Assembly: GCA_021324915.1 (NCBI GenBank)
Contig: JAJPIC010000024.1
Location: forward strand, 1-64,000
Direction of reading: 5' to 3'
DNA length: 64,000 nt
DNA from: Beijerinckiaceae bacterium
GTDB taxonomy: Bacteria > Pseudomonadota > Alphaproteobacteria > Rhizobiales > Beijerinckiaceae
This document shows positions 47,056-56,945 of the stretch, piece by piece. Position numbers and translations under genes: made by a program. Within the stretch, counting starts at the first letter, position 1. Every line of letters starts with the position of its first letter. A model generated the notes under the pieces. The model was not told the origin of the DNA and searched no databases. It worked only from the letters and a program-made list of their open reading frames with translations.

Positions 47056-48873
47056 ATGTCCGAGGCCTATCTCTCCCGCCTGCTGATCTTTCCGGTGAAG
47101 TCCCTCGACCCGCTGGAAGTGACGCAAGCACGCGTACTTTCGAGCGGAGCGTTGGAGCGCGATCGGACCTTCGGCCTGTTCGATGCCGAGGGCAAATTCG
47201 TCAACGGCAAACGTCACGCCGCCATTCACGCGCTGCGCTCGAACATCGACTTTGACGCCGGCACCCTAAGCCTGCGCGACAACGATAAGGAGCAAGGAGA
47301 GATCTTTTCGCTCGAAGACCGTGGCTCGATCGAGGCCTGGCTTGCCGATTATTTCGGTTTCCCGGTCTTCTTCCGGAGGAACGAAAAGCTCGGCTTTCCG
47401 GATGATGCGGAATCGCCGGGCCCGACCGTTATCAGCGCTGCGACGCTCGAAGAGATCGGGCGCTGGTTCGGTTTGGCGGTCGAAGAGGTGCGTGCGCGTT
47501 TCAGAACCAATATCGAGATCGGCGGCGTGCCGGCCTTTTGGGAGGACCGGCTCTTCGGACCTGCCGGGACCCTCGTGCGCTTTCGGATAGGCGAGGCGCT
47601 TTTCCAAGGCATCAATCCGTGCCAGCGCTGCGTCGTCCCGCCGAGAAATCCGCTGACGGGAAGAACGGACGAGACTTTCGTACGCCGCTTTGCCGAATTG
47701 CGCGCCCGGACACTTCCCGAATGGTCGACGCGCGCACGCTTCGATCACTTCTACCGCGTGGCGATCAATACGCGGCCCGATGGCGAAGCGGGCGGCAAGC
47801 TCGTTCGCGTGGGCGATCCGATTGAAATTCTCGAGCCTCGCATGGAGCCGAGCGGCGCCGGCAAGATCAACGAGAGTTCCGATTTCTGGGCAGGGGAGCT
47901 TGTCGTCGATGCGGTGCGCGATGAAACGCCGAGTGTCAAGACGTTTCGCCTGCGCCATCCAAGCAAGCCGAACATTCCTTTCCGCTTTTTGCCGGGCCAA
48001 TTCGTCACCGTCACGATCGGGACTGGAAAAAGTGCGCTCCAGCGCTGTTACACGCTCTCTTCTTCGCCCGCCGAGACAGCCTATTGCGAGATCACGGTGA
48101 AGCGTGAGGGCGCGGCCTGGAGCCTTCTGCATGACCGAGTTAAGGCAGGGTCGCGGCTCGGCATATCGGGCCCAATGGGCCGTTTCACTTTCGACGGGCA
48201 GGGCGCTGAGGAAATCGTGCTCATTGCGGGCGGCGTCGGCATTACCCCGCTGATGTCGAAGATCCGCTTTCTCGCCGCGAACAAATGGCAGGGACGGATC
48301 GATCTTCTCTATTCGGTCAAGACCTCACGCGACGTCATTTTCGCGCAGGAGCTTGCCGAGCTTCAGCGCCTCTTTCCAGCGCTGCGCTTACACCTCACTC
48401 TTACCGCAGCAGATGAAGAATGGACGGGAGCACGCGGAAGGCTCTCGGCCGAATGGATCAGCGCTCGGGTACCGGATATTGCGTCGCGCCGCGTGCATCT
48501 TTGCGGGCCGACGGCAATGGCGGGATCGGTCCAGCAGATCCTGCATCAGCTCGGCGTTCCCGCTTCGAACATCGAGATCGAAGCATTCGGCGGCAACAGA
48601 CCGGCGCGGGAAGGCGAGGCGCGCGAGATCCGCTTCGTGCGTTCCGGTCGAACCGCGACTGCCTCGGCAACCCTTCTCGAGGCCGCGCTCGCCGCTGGAA
48701 TTGCCATTGATCACGGCTGCCGGGCAGGCGTATGCGGGCGTTGCAAGATGAAATTGCTCGAAGGCGAGGTCGCGGTCGATTTCGATCTCGCCTTGACGCC
48801 CGAGGAAAAAGCGGAGGGCCTGATCCTCGCGTGCCAAGCGCATGCGCTGGGGCCTGTGGCGCTCGATTGCTGA
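47056..48873 (+). CDS. MOSC domain - flavin/NAD(P) oxidoreductase - 2Fe-2S ferredoxin fusion protein
   Basis: N-terminal MOSC (LSRLLIFPVKSLDPLEV, INPCQRCVVPPRNPLTG); central FNR-like RCYTLSSSPAE, GGVGITPLMSKIRFL; C-terminal DHGCRAGVCGRCKMKLLEG. Confidence 0.92.
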   Translation: MSEAYLSRLLIFPVKSLDPLEVTQARVLSSGALERDRTFGLFDAEGKFVNGKRHAAIHALRSNIDFDAGTLSLRDNDKEQGEIFSLEDRGSIEAWLADYFGFPVFFRRNEKLGFPDDAESPGPTVISAATLEEIGRWFGLAVEEVRARFRTNIEIGGVPAFWEDRLFGPAGTLVRFRIGEALFQGINPCQRCVVPPRNPLTGRTDETFVRRFAELRARTLPEWSTRARFDHFYRVAINTRPDGEAGGKLVRVGDPIEILEPRMEPSGAGKINESSDFWAGELVVDAVRDETPSVKTFRLRHPSKPNIPFRFLPGQFVTVTIGTGKSALQRCYTLSSSPAETAYCEITVKREGAAWSLLHDRVKAGSRLGISGPMGRFTFDGQGAEEIVLIAGGVGITPLMSKIRFLAANKWQGRIDLLYSVKTSRDVIFAQELAELQRLFPALRLHLTLTAADEEWTGARGRLSAEWISARVPDIASRRVHLCGPTAMAGSVQQILHQLGVPASNIEIEAFGGNRPAREGEAREIRFVRSGRTATASATLLEAALAAGIAIDHGCRAGVCGRCKMKLLEGEVAVDFDLALTPEEKAEGLILACQAHALGPVALDC

Positions 48874-48889
48874 ATGAGGCCGGAAGTGC

Positions 48890-49080
48890 TTGACTTTGCA
48901 GCCCGGTCTCTCTACAGGCTCCCGCTCCGGCCGCTTCGGCGGCCGCATGGCATTTAGCCATACGCACCCGTGGCGGTTTCAAGAACCGCCTGTCGGCGGA
49001 GCCAAGCTCCGCAGAGGAGGGCGCGACCTCCGCCACCCTGCCGGCGGAGACGCGGGTCGAGCCCCTTCGGGAGCGCGCTT
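48890..49080 (+). promoter_or_regulatory. Candidate promoter and multi-hairpin leader of rpsD
   Basis: TTGACT at 48890 -N17- TACAGG, then consecutive hairpins: gccgcttcggcggc, atggc-attta-gccat, ggcggtt-tcaag-aaccgcc, gcggag-ccaag-ctccgc, ggagggcgcgacctcc. Confidence 0.5.
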
Positions 49081-49110
49081 GCGTCCGTCGGCGCAATTTC
49101 CGAGGACGCG

Positions 49111-49728
49111 ATGACGAAGCGCGCAGAAGCAAAATATAAAATCGACCGCCGCATGGGCCAGAACATCTGGGGCCGCCCGAAGAGCCCCGTCAACCGGCGC
49201 GAATATGGCCCCGGCCAGCACGGCCAGCGTCGCAAGGGCAAGCTCTCCGACTTCGGCACGCAGCTCAAGGCGAAGCAAAAGCTCAAAGGCTATTACGGCA
49301 ATATTTCCGAGCGGCAGTTCCGCCGGTATTACGCCGAGGCCCTCAGAATGCGCGGCGACTCCGGCGACAATCTCATCGGCCTCCTGGAGCGCCGGCTCGA
49401 CGCCGTGGTCTACCGCGCCAAATTCGTTCCGACTGTCTTTGCGGCGCGCCAATTCGTCAATCACGGCCACGTCAAGGTGAACGGACGCCGCGTCAATATC
49501 GCCTCCTATCTGGTGAAGGTCGGCGATGTGATCGAGCTCAAGGAAGGCTCGCGCCAGCTCACCTCGGTGCTCGAAGCCGCCAATCTGCCGGAACGCGACG
49601 TGCCGGAATATTACGAGGTCGATCATACGAAGATGACGGCAAAGCTCACCCGCATTCCGCTACCGCGCGAAGTGCCTTATCCGGTGGTGATGGAGCCGAA
49701 TCTCGTCATCGAATTCTATTCGCGCTGA
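49111..49728 (+). CDS. rpsD: 30S ribosomal protein S4
   Basis: [50 protein letters not shown]4 domain. Start at ATG 49111, not the upstream extension. Confidence 0.97.
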   Translation: MTKRAEAKYKIDRRMGQNIWGRPKSPVNRREYGPGQHGQRRKGKLSDFGTQLKAKQKLKGYYGNISERQFRRYYAEALRMRGDSGDNLIGLLERRLDAVVYRAKFVPTVFAARQFVNHGHVKVNGRRVNIASYLVKVGDVIELKEGSRQLTSVLEAANLPERDVPEYYEVDHTKMTAKLTRIPLPREVPYPVVMEPNLVIEFYSR

Positions 49729-49746
49729 TCGCGTCGAGACCGAGGC

Positions 49747-50109
49747 TCAGCGCTTCAAGAGAATACGGAAGCTCGCGTTGCCGTTGGTGCTCAGATAGAG
49801 CGTCGCAGGATCGCGGAAAGCCTGGCCTTGTACGCTCGAGTTGACATTAAGCGACTCGAGCCGGCATTGGCTTGCGATCGTCTCCATGAGCAGTTTGCAT
49901 TCCTGTCCCGCGATCTCATAGACGGCCTTACGCGCGGCCGCTTGTTTCACAAGCAGTGCGGGCTCGTCGGAAGCGGCCACGGGATCGGACATGTTGAAGC
50001 TCGAGTTGACGCGAACCTCGCTCTCCGGCGCAGAAAAGGAATCCTGCGCCTGTGCAGCGAACGAGGGAAGCGACAGCGAGGCGAAGAGACCAAGGGCGAT
50101 AAAGCGCAT
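49747..50109 (-). CDS. Hypothetical secreted protein
   Basis: Signal peptide MRFIALGLFASLSLPSFAAQAQ; 120 aa, two cysteines. Confidence 0.6.
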   Translation of the reverse strand: MRFIALGLFASLSLPSFAAQAQDSFSAPESEVRVNSSFNMSDPVAASDEPALLVKQAAARKAVYEIAGQECKLLMETIASQCRLESLNVNSSVQGQAFRDPATLYLSTNGNASFRILLKR

Positions 50110-50220
50110 CTGAACCTCTCTTGCATCTGGCCGCGAGCGGCGCGCGCGAAGATTAGACGCGAGCTTAGCGCGTCTCCATGTCGGCGCGAGACATTCGGGA
50201 ATTAAGGTTTTCGAACCGGA

Positions 50221-50769
50221 TCAGAGTTTGCTGAGAAATTCGGCGAAGTGCATCAGACCTTCGGGCCAGGGCCCGTAGCCGCTCTCGGCATTGATATGGC
50301 CCGCGGCACCGGCATCCGAAAGCTTGGTGCCCCAGGCCCGGGCGAGCTCTTCCACTTCTCGATAGGTCGCGTAAGAATCATCGCGGCTTGCCACAAGCAC
50401 GCCGGGGAAGGGCAGCGGCGCCAGGGGCACATGGGCGAAAGCATTGTCGATTGCCTCGGTGCTCTCGATGCCGCGCGCGGAAGGCGGAGCCACGAGAAAT
50501 GCGCCGCGCACCTTTTCTCCGATTGCGGCGGCCGCATGCGCCGCGGCAATGACGCCGAGACTATGGGCGACGATGACCACCGGCCGCTCGGCGGTTTTGA
50601 CCGCGGCGATGATCCGCTCGCGCCAGTCTTCGAGACGGGGCCGGTCCCAATCGCGCTGTTCCACGCGTCGCGCGGTCGCAAGCTTGGCCTGCCAGCGGCT
50701 CTGCCAGTGGTCGGGGCCAGAGCCGCCGAGGCCGGGAATGATCAAGATATCGGCTTCGCTCGTCCGCAT
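50221..50769 (-). CDS. RBBP9/YdeN-family alpha/beta hydrolase
   Basis: ILIIPGLGGSGPDHWQSRWQ, VIVAHSLGVIAAAHAA; start at ATG 50769. Confidence 0.9.
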   Translation of the reverse strand: MRTSEADILIIPGLGGSGPDHWQSRWQAKLATARRVEQRDWDRPRLEDWRERIIAAVKTAERPVVIVAHSLGVIAAAHAAAAIGEKVRGAFLVAPPSARGIESTEAIDNAFAHVPLAPLPFPGVLVASRDDSYATYREVEELARAWGTKLSDAGAAGHINAESGYGPWPEGLMHFAEFLSKL

Positions 50770-50774
50770 TTCTG

Positions 50775-51410
50775 CTAGATGGCAATCCCGGCGCGGCTCG
50801 GCGCGACTTCTTCGGCGAGCGCGTCGATGAAGCGATTGTAAAGATCGGACTCGAGCGCCTCGAATTCGGCGGAGCGTTCGGCATGATCGGGATCGCCCGC
50901 CGCAATGCCGGCCTCGACCGCACGCAAATGGCCGACCTCCTCCGCCAGCAGCGCATTGAGCCGCGGCGCGACGTCCGAAGCGCCGAGCAGATCCTTGTAA
51001 CGCCCGTAAAAGTCGAGCGCACGGCGCTCGATGAGCCAAGTCACATAGAGATAGACGAGCTTCGAGCGGGTGGCGTCATCGAGATGGGCGAATTTGGCGT
51101 CGCAGCCATGGTCGAGATCCTGGAAATAGCGTTTCGCAGCCTCGAAGCAAAGCATGGTCTGCGGCCGATAGAAGTCGAATTCCTTTCCGCCGAGCTTCAC
51201 CGCCAGTTTCTTGAGGAGCAGAGCGTGGCGGCCTTCTTCGAGCGCATGCATCAGAAGCGTGCGATTGAGAACCTCGGCTCTCTGGCTTTTTACGATCTTG
51301 CGGAAGCCGACATATTCGAGAAAGGAAAAAGTGTTCAGCCAACGCGCGTGCAAATGGTCGTCCTTCACGACGACGGCGATCACGGCTTCGAGGCGATCCT
51401 GCGTCTTCAT
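50775..51410 (-). CDS. Ferritin-like/rubrerythrin-fold protein
   Basis: LLMHALEEGRHALLLKKLA and ALLAEEVGHLRAVEAGI (ExxxH-type carboxylate motifs); ATGA overlap with purB. Confidence 0.65.
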   Translation of the reverse strand: MKTQDRLEAVIAVVVKDDHLHARWLNTFSFLEYVGFRKIVKSQRAEVLNRTLLMHALEEGRHALLLKKLAVKLGGKEFDFYRPQTMLCFEAAKRYFQDLDHGCDAKFAHLDDATRSKLVYLYVTWLIERRALDFYGRYKDLLGASDVAPRLNALLAEEVGHLRAVEAGIAAGDPDHAERSAEFEALESDLYNRFIDALAEEVAPSRAGIAI

Positions 51411-52720
51411 TCATGCACCTTTCCGCCATCGAACACCCGGTCGAAGATGAAGTCGACGTGTTTCAAATGATAGCCGAGGTCGAAAAGGGATTCGAGCTCG
51501 GCATCGCTCAACTTCATTTCGGGATCTTTTCTGAGCAGAGTGAGGAAATCGCCTTGACCGTGCCAGACCGCCATTGCATTGCGCTGTACCAGCAAATACG
51601 CGGCCTCGCGGCTCATGCCCTTGTGCGTCAGGGCGAGCAGAACGCGCTGCGAATGGACGAGCCCGCCGAGCCTGTCGAGATTTCTCTTCATATTCGCCGG
51701 ATAGATCACGAGGGTCTCGACGATCTCCGCCAATCTCGCGAGTGCGAAGTCGAGCGTGATCGTTGCGTCGGGCCCAATCATCCGCTCGACCGAGGAATGC
51801 GAGATGTCGCGCTCGTGCCAGAGCGCCACGTCTTCAAGGGCGGGCAGCGCCATGCCGCGCACGAGGCGAGCAAGCCCGGTGAGATTTTCGCTCAGCACCG
51901 GATTGCGCTTGTGCGGCATGGCGGAAGAGCCCTTTTGCCCTTCCGCGAAATATTCCTCGGCTTCTAGCACTTCGGTGCGCTGCAGATGGCGGAATTCGAC
52001 GGCCAAGCGTTCCATCGACGAAGCAACAACGGCAAGTGCCGCGAAATACATGGCGTGCCGGTCGCGCGGAATGATCTGCGTGGACGCCGGCTCGGGCGTG
52101 AGCCCCAATTTAGCAGCGACATGCGCTTCGATGCGCGGGTCGATATTGGCAAAGGTTCCCACGGCGCCGGAAATCGCGCAGGTCGCAATTTCCTTCTTCG
52201 CGGCCTCGAGCCTCGCGCGGCAACGGCGAAATTCGGCATAGGCCTGCGCCAGCTTCAATCCGAAGGTGATGGGCTCGGCATGAATCCCATGCGAACGGCC
52301 GATCATCGGCGTGAACTTATGCTCGAAGGCGCGCCGCTTGAGTGCGGCAAGCACGGCATCGACATCCCTGATCAGAATATCGGCCGCGCGCGACAGCTGC
52401 ACGGCAAGGCACGTGTCGAGCACGTCGGACGACGTCATGCCCTGGTGCAGGAAGCGTGCTTCCGGTCCGATCGATTGGGCGAGGTAAGTCAGAAAGGCGA
52501 TGACATCGTGCTTCGTCTCTTTCTCGATCGCTTCGATACGCGCCACGTCGAAGGTAAGCTTGCTGCCCTTCTCCCAGATCGTCTCTGCCGCGTCCTTCGG
52601 GATCATGCCGAGCTCGGCCATGGCCTCGCAGGCATAGGCCTCGATTTCGAACCAGATGCGAAACCGGGTCTGCGCGTCCCAAAGCGCGGTCATTTCGGGG
52701 CGGGAATAGCGCGGAATCAT
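51407..52720 (-). CDS. purB: Adenylosuccinate lyase
   Basis: MIPRYSRPEMTALWDAQTRFRIWFEIEAYA, TSSDVLDTCLAVQL, GSSAMPHKRNPVLSENL. Confidence 0.97.
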   Translation of the reverse strand: MIPRYSRPEMTALWDAQTRFRIWFEIEAYACEAMAELGMIPKDAAETIWEKGSKLTFDVARIEAIEKETKHDVIAFLTYLAQSIGPEARFLHQGMTSSDVLDTCLAVQLSRAADILIRDVDAVLAALKRRAFEHKFTPMIGRSHGIHAEPITFGLKLAQAYAEFRRCRARLEAAKKEIATCAISGAVGTFANIDPRIEAHVAAKLGLTPEPASTQIIPRDRHAMYFAALAVVASSMERLAVEFRHLQRTEVLEAEEYFAEGQKGSSAMPHKRNPVLSENLTGLARLVRGMALPALEDVALWHERDISHSSVERMIGPDATITLDFALARLAEIVETLVIYPANMKRNLDRLGGLVHSQRVLLALTHKGMSREAAYLLVQRNAMAVWHGQGDFLTLLRKDPEMKLSDAELESLFDLGYHLKHVDFIFDRVFDGGKVHE

Positions 52721-52723
52721 GAG

Positions 52724-53416
52724 CTACACCATCTCGCCGCGCGCGCGTTGCGCGGCCTTGCGGATCGCCGCGATATTGCCGGCGTAGGCGGCGCTCCCTC
52801 CCTTGAAGACTGCCGAGCCCGCGACGAGCCAATTGGCTCCCGCCGCAGCGACCGCGCCTGCCGTCTCCGCGGTGATCCCGCCATCGACCTCGATCTCGAT
52901 GTCGCGTCCGGCGGTCATGGCGCGCACAAGGTTGAGTTTCTCCAGGCTCGAAGAGATGAACGCTTGGCCGCCGAATCCCGGATTGACACTCATGACGAGC
53001 ACCAGGTCGATATCGTCGAGCACATGCTCGATGGCCGCAACCGGAGTGGCCGGGTTGAGCGCGACCCCGGCCTTCCTGCCGAGCTGGCGGATGCGCGAAA
53101 GCGAGCGATGCAGATGCGGACCCGCTTCCGGATGGATGGTGATGAGATCGGATCCGGCCTCGGCGAAAGCGTCGATGTAACAATCGACCGGCGCGATCAT
53201 CAGGTGAACGTCGAGCGGCCGGTCCGTCACTTTGCGGATGGCTTTCACCATGTCCGGTCCGAAGCTGATATTGGGGACGAAATGCCCATCCATCACATCG
53301 ATATGAACGAGGTCGCCGCCGCCCGCCATCACGTCTTTGACGGCCTCGCCCATATGCGCGAGGTCGGCGGCAAGAACGGAGGGGAGAACGGCCAGCGGGC
53401 GCATGGGTCGCATCAT
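52724..53416 (-). CDS. rpe: Ribulose-phosphate 3-epimerase
   Basis: VLPSVLAADLAHMGE, HIDVMDGHFVPNISFGPDMVKAI, LVMSVNPGFGGQAFI, EVDGGI. Confidence 0.96.
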   Translation of the reverse strand: MMRPMRPLAVLPSVLAADLAHMGEAVKDVMAGGGDLVHIDVMDGHFVPNISFGPDMVKAIRKVTDRPLDVHLMIAPVDCYIDAFAEAGSDLITIHPEAGPHLHRSLSRIRQLGRKAGVALNPATPVAAIEHVLDDIDLVLVMSVNPGFGGQAFISSSLEKLNLVRAMTAGRDIEIEVDGGITAETAGAVAAAGANWLVAGSAVFKGGSAAYAGNIAAIRKAAQRARGEMV

Positions 53417-53495
53417 TTTCGTAGAGTCTTCCCGCGAACGGGAGCGCGCGCCGCGGTGCTAGCATGGCGCGGCGCGGCAAGTCCAGGCAAGCGTT

Positions 53496-56369
53496 CTAAA
53501 CCGCGATTTTCTGGAGCCCGCTCGATTGCGCCAGCAAGCGGTGGATCTCCTGGGCCGGGACGGCAGGGCTGAAGAGGTAACCCTGCACTTCGTTACATCC
53601 GGCGCGACGCAGCAAGCTGAGCTGCTCTTTGGTCTCGACGCCCTCCGCCGTGGTCCGGATCCCCAGACTGCTGCCGAGCGCGACGACGGCGTGCACAATG
53701 GTGCGCGAGCCGCTCTCTTTGTCCGACATTGTGCGAACGAACGATTGATCGATCTTGATCTTGTCGAACGGAAAGCTGTGCAGATAGCTGAGAGAAGAAT
53801 AGCCGGTTCCGAAGTCATCCATTGAAATGCGAACCCCGATCTCGCGCAATTCGTGAAGGGTCCTGAGCGTTGCGACATTATTGGCGAGCAAGACGGATTC
53901 GGTGATTTCGAGTTCGAGACGGCTGGGCTGCAATCCGGTGAGGGCAAGAACGTCGGTCACCGTCTTGACCAGGCGTTCGTTTTTGAATTGCGCCGCCGAG
54001 ACGTTCACGGCCACTTTGATGCGCTGGGGCCACGAATTTGCTTCCGCGCAGGCCTTGCGCAGGACCCATTCGCCGATCGGGACGATGAGGCCGATTTCTT
54101 CCGCGATCGGTACGAAGTCCGCCGGGGAAACGAGCCCTCGGGTCGGGTGGCGCCACCGCAGCAAGGCCTCGAAGCCGTTGATCGTGCTTTCGGACAGATC
54201 ATAGATCGGCTGATAGAAGATCTCGAATTCCTCGTTTGCCAGCGCGTCGCGAAGGTCGAGCTCCAGGGTCCGACGCACCTGCAGACGCACGTCCATTTCC
54301 GGCTCGAAAAATCGCCAGGTGCCGCGTCCGTCCGCCTTGGCGAGATAGAGGGCCACGTCGGCGTTCTTCAAAAGCTTCTCGTAGCTCGTCCCATCGGTCG
54401 GCGCGATGGATATTCCGATGCTGACACCGGTCGTGACGCGCTGGCCCTCGATCTCATAAGGAGCACTCAGGACTTCGATGATGCGCCGGGCCAGGACTGC
54501 CGCCTTCTCCGGCTTTTCGAGCCCGCACTGAAGAATCGCAAATTCGTCGCCGCCCAAGCGGCTGACCGTGTCGACCTCCCGAACGCAGAAAGTGAGCCGC
54601 TCGGCAACCGCCCGCAACAATGCATCGCCTATCGGGTGGCCCAATGTGTCGTTGACTTGCTTGAAGTGGTCGAGATCGAGCGTGAGCACCGCGAAATATT
54701 CACCGGTGCGGCCGATTTGGCTGATCGCCTGCTCGATTCGCTCGGCGAAAAGCAGCCGGTTCGGCAGATCGGTCAACCCATCATGATGCGCCATGAAGAC
54801 GATCCGCTCTTCTGCGCGCCGCTGCTCGGTCACGTCCTCGTAGGTCGCGACCCAGCCGCCGTCCGCCATGGGTTGACGGGCGATTGCTACAATCCTGCCG
54901 CGGCCGATTTCGTGGAAGCGAGCGGCCGTCGTCCGCTGATTGATCAGCGGCAATTCTTCCGCGAGCAGATCGGATACCGTTTTTCCGGGATGATTGCCGG
55001 CTTCGACGCTCAACGCGAGGACGTCGCGGAAGCTGATACCGGGCCTTACGCGCTCGGGGGAAAGATCGAAGATTTCACAGAAGCGACGGTTTACGACCTT
55101 GAGCCGATGCTGATTGTCGTAAAGACAAAGTCCCTGGCACATATTGCCGAGTGCGGCATCGAGAAGAACATTGGCTGCCGTAAGCTTTGCCTCCTGGTCC
55201 TTCAGCATGCTGATGTCGCTGTAAACGGCGATGAAGCCGCCGTCCTGTGTCGCGCTGCGACTGACCCTGAGCCAACGATCATCTGCGAGCCGCGTTTCGA
55301 AAGTCGTGGGAAGATCGCTGTCGAAGGTGGAAAGCGTGCGGGCAAGTTCGCTCGTCCGGCTCTCTCCGGCCGGCCTGCCGACAATCTGTTCCGCGGTGCT
55401 GCCGAAAAATTCGGCAGCTTGCGAGTTGGCGAGCGCGATTCGCCTATCGGAGTCGACGACGACAATTCCTTCGCGCGAGCTCTCGAGCGCATCGGCGAGC
55501 CGTACCTGCGCGGTACGGCGCTGAGCGACCTCGCGTTCCATCATCGCCCGAATGTTGTCGCGCATGACGCGCATGGACTCGAGCAAGACGCTCAGTTCGA
55601 GGGGTCCTCCTTGCGGGATGACGACGTCAAGCTGGCCGTTCGCAATGCGCTTGGCGACAGAGGATGCAATTGCGACCGGACCGGTAATTCTCTGAGCCAA
55701 TAGCCATGCGACGAGCGCGGAGAGGAGCAGGGCGCCTGCGGTTGCCAAGAGGTCGAGCTGCACGGCGACAGACACCGCCTGACGTGCGCTCTGGCGATAG
55801 GTAAAGCCGTCGCCGGCAGTATAATTGATCAGGAGATCGATCTGCTGGGAGACGGTCGTCGCATAGGGATCGAGCGCTTCCCAAGCCGCGTTGGGCTGAA
55901 TGCCGGGAGGAAGGCGTCGGCGAGCCTCGCTCCAGGCTTCGGCGGCACGCTGCACATTCGTCGCGGCCCGGGCGGCGCGAGCCGATTGCGACCGTTCGGT
56001 CGCGATCGAAAGATCTTCGGCAAGCGTCTGTTCGAGCCCTGCTATGTCCTTATCGATCTTCGCCTGCACGGTCGGGCTCTTTGCGCTCCAGCGCCGCGCG
56101 AACGCGGCCTGCATTTCAGCAAAATCGGCCGCCGCGGCACGGGCATAGTTGATCGACATCAAAGATTCATCGAACGTCTTGGCGACGAGGAGACCGGCCT
56201 GTTTGAGCCCCAAAGCCGCGTAGCCGCCAAGAGCCGCCGTAATGACGCTCATGGCCAAGAACGCGAAAAGAATACGCCCGCGGATCGTCCCCGGGAGTAA
56301 GATTAGGGGAGCCAGGGCCGATCGCGCTCTTTTCAAACAAGCCTCGAGCGGCGCTATTGTCCGAAACAT
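53496..56369 (-). CDS. HAMP-PAS-GGDEF-EAL cyclic-di-GMP signalling protein
   Basis: N-terminal TM/periplasmic sensor, HAMP, PAS regions, RLGGDEFAIL, FEALLRWRHPTRG. Confidence 0.94.
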   Translation of the reverse strand: MFRTIAPLEACLKRARSALAPLILLPGTIRGRILFAFLAMSVITAALGGYAALGLKQAGLLVAKTFDESLMSINYARAAAADFAEMQAAFARRWSAKSPTVQAKIDKDIAGLEQTLAEDLSIATERSQSARAARAATNVQRAAEAWSEARRRLPPGIQPNAAWEALDPYATTVSQQIDLLINYTAGDGFTYRQSARQAVSVAVQLDLLATAGALLLSALVAWLLAQRITGPVAIASSVAKRIANGQLDVVIPQGGPLELSVLLESMRVMRDNIRAMMEREVAQRRTAQVRLADALESSREGIVVVDSDRRIALANSQAAEFFGSTAEQIVGRPAGESRTSELARTLSTFDSDLPTTFETRLADDRWLRVSRSATQDGGFIAVYSDISMLKDQEAKLTAANVLLDAALGNMCQGLCLYDNQHRLKVVNRRFCEIFDLSPERVRPGISFRDVLALSVEAGNHPGKTVSDLLAEELPLINQRTTAARFHEIGRGRIVAIARQPMADGGWVATYEDVTEQRRAEERIVFMAHHDGLTDLPNRLLFAERIEQAISQIGRTGEYFAVLTLDLDHFKQVNDTLGHPIGDALLRAVAERLTFCVREVDTVSRLGGDEFAILQCGLEKPEKAAVLARRIIEVLSAPYEIEGQRVTTGVSIGISIAPTDGTSYEKLLKNADVALYLAKADGRGTWRFFEPEMDVRLQVRRTLELDLRDALANEEFEIFYQPIYDLSESTINGFEALLRWRHPTRGLVSPADFVPIAEEIGLIVPIGEWVLRKACAEANSWPQRIKVAVNVSAAQFKNERLVKTVTDVLALTGLQPSRLELEITESVLLANNVATLRTLHELREIGVRISMDDFGTGYSSLSYLHSFPFDKIKIDQSFVRTMSDKESGSRTIVHAVVALGSSLGIRTTAEGVETKEQLSLLRRAGCNEVQGYLFSPAVPAQEIHRLLAQSSGLQKIAV

Positions 56370-56519
56370 TAGACAAGCTCATTTCTTTGCGGCAATCCGC
56401 AAAAATTGGCTCATCTCAAGTTAAAACGGCGCTAAAGCTTGTCTTTAACATATTGAGAATATCTGCATAAACCATTGCTTAATGGAAAAGGGTGAAATTT
56501 CTGCCAGCCTCATTAGGGC

Positions 56520-56936
56520 ATGGATGGGAAAATGCGGCTTTGGCCCGCGGACGCATCATGGCTCGCGCGATACGGTGCCGCTTTTGCTTGCACTCTTGTG
56601 ATCTTGCTTGGCGCAATCGCATGGACCGCGCAACACGCCCGGCAGTTACGCTCCGAGCAGAAACCAAACATATACGTTAACGCGCATATCGTTTCGCAGA
56701 AGGGGCGTGCATTCCATCCCGGAACGCTCAGCATCCGTCGCGGCGATACGGTGGAAATCGTCAACGATGACGGCGATCTTCTGCATCACGCCTATGTCGA
56801 CTCGCGGACCTTCGGTTTCGATTCCGGGGATCAATTGCCGGGGAGCAGGACGGATGTTGTTTTCGGCGTACGGGGCACTTTCAACGTCCTCTGCGGCATT
56901 CATCCCAAGATGAAACTCGTCGTCGAGGTCAAATGA
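56520..56936 (+). CDS. Membrane-anchored cupredoxin-like protein
   Basis: N-terminal TM; FHPGTLSIRRGDTVEIVNDDGDLLHHAYVD ... FNVLCGIHPKMKLVVEVK (H...C-H-M type copper ligands). Confidence 0.85.
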   Translation: MDGKMRLWPADASWLARYGAAFACTLVILLGAIAWTAQHARQLRSEQKPNIYVNAHIVSQKGRAFHPGTLSIRRGDTVEIVNDDGDLLHHAYVDSRTFGFDSGDQLPGSRTDVVFGVRGTFNVLCGIHPKMKLVVEVK

Positions 56937-56945
56937 CGCGATCCG

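Noticed and set aside
53853-55703. 616-aa ORF on the plus strand
   Set aside because: Antisense shadow of the GGDEF-EAL gene.
56386-56403. tttgcgg-caat-ccgcaaa hairpin as a terminator
   Set aside because: No following U-tract in either useful orientation; it sits upstream of the GGDEF-EAL gene start.
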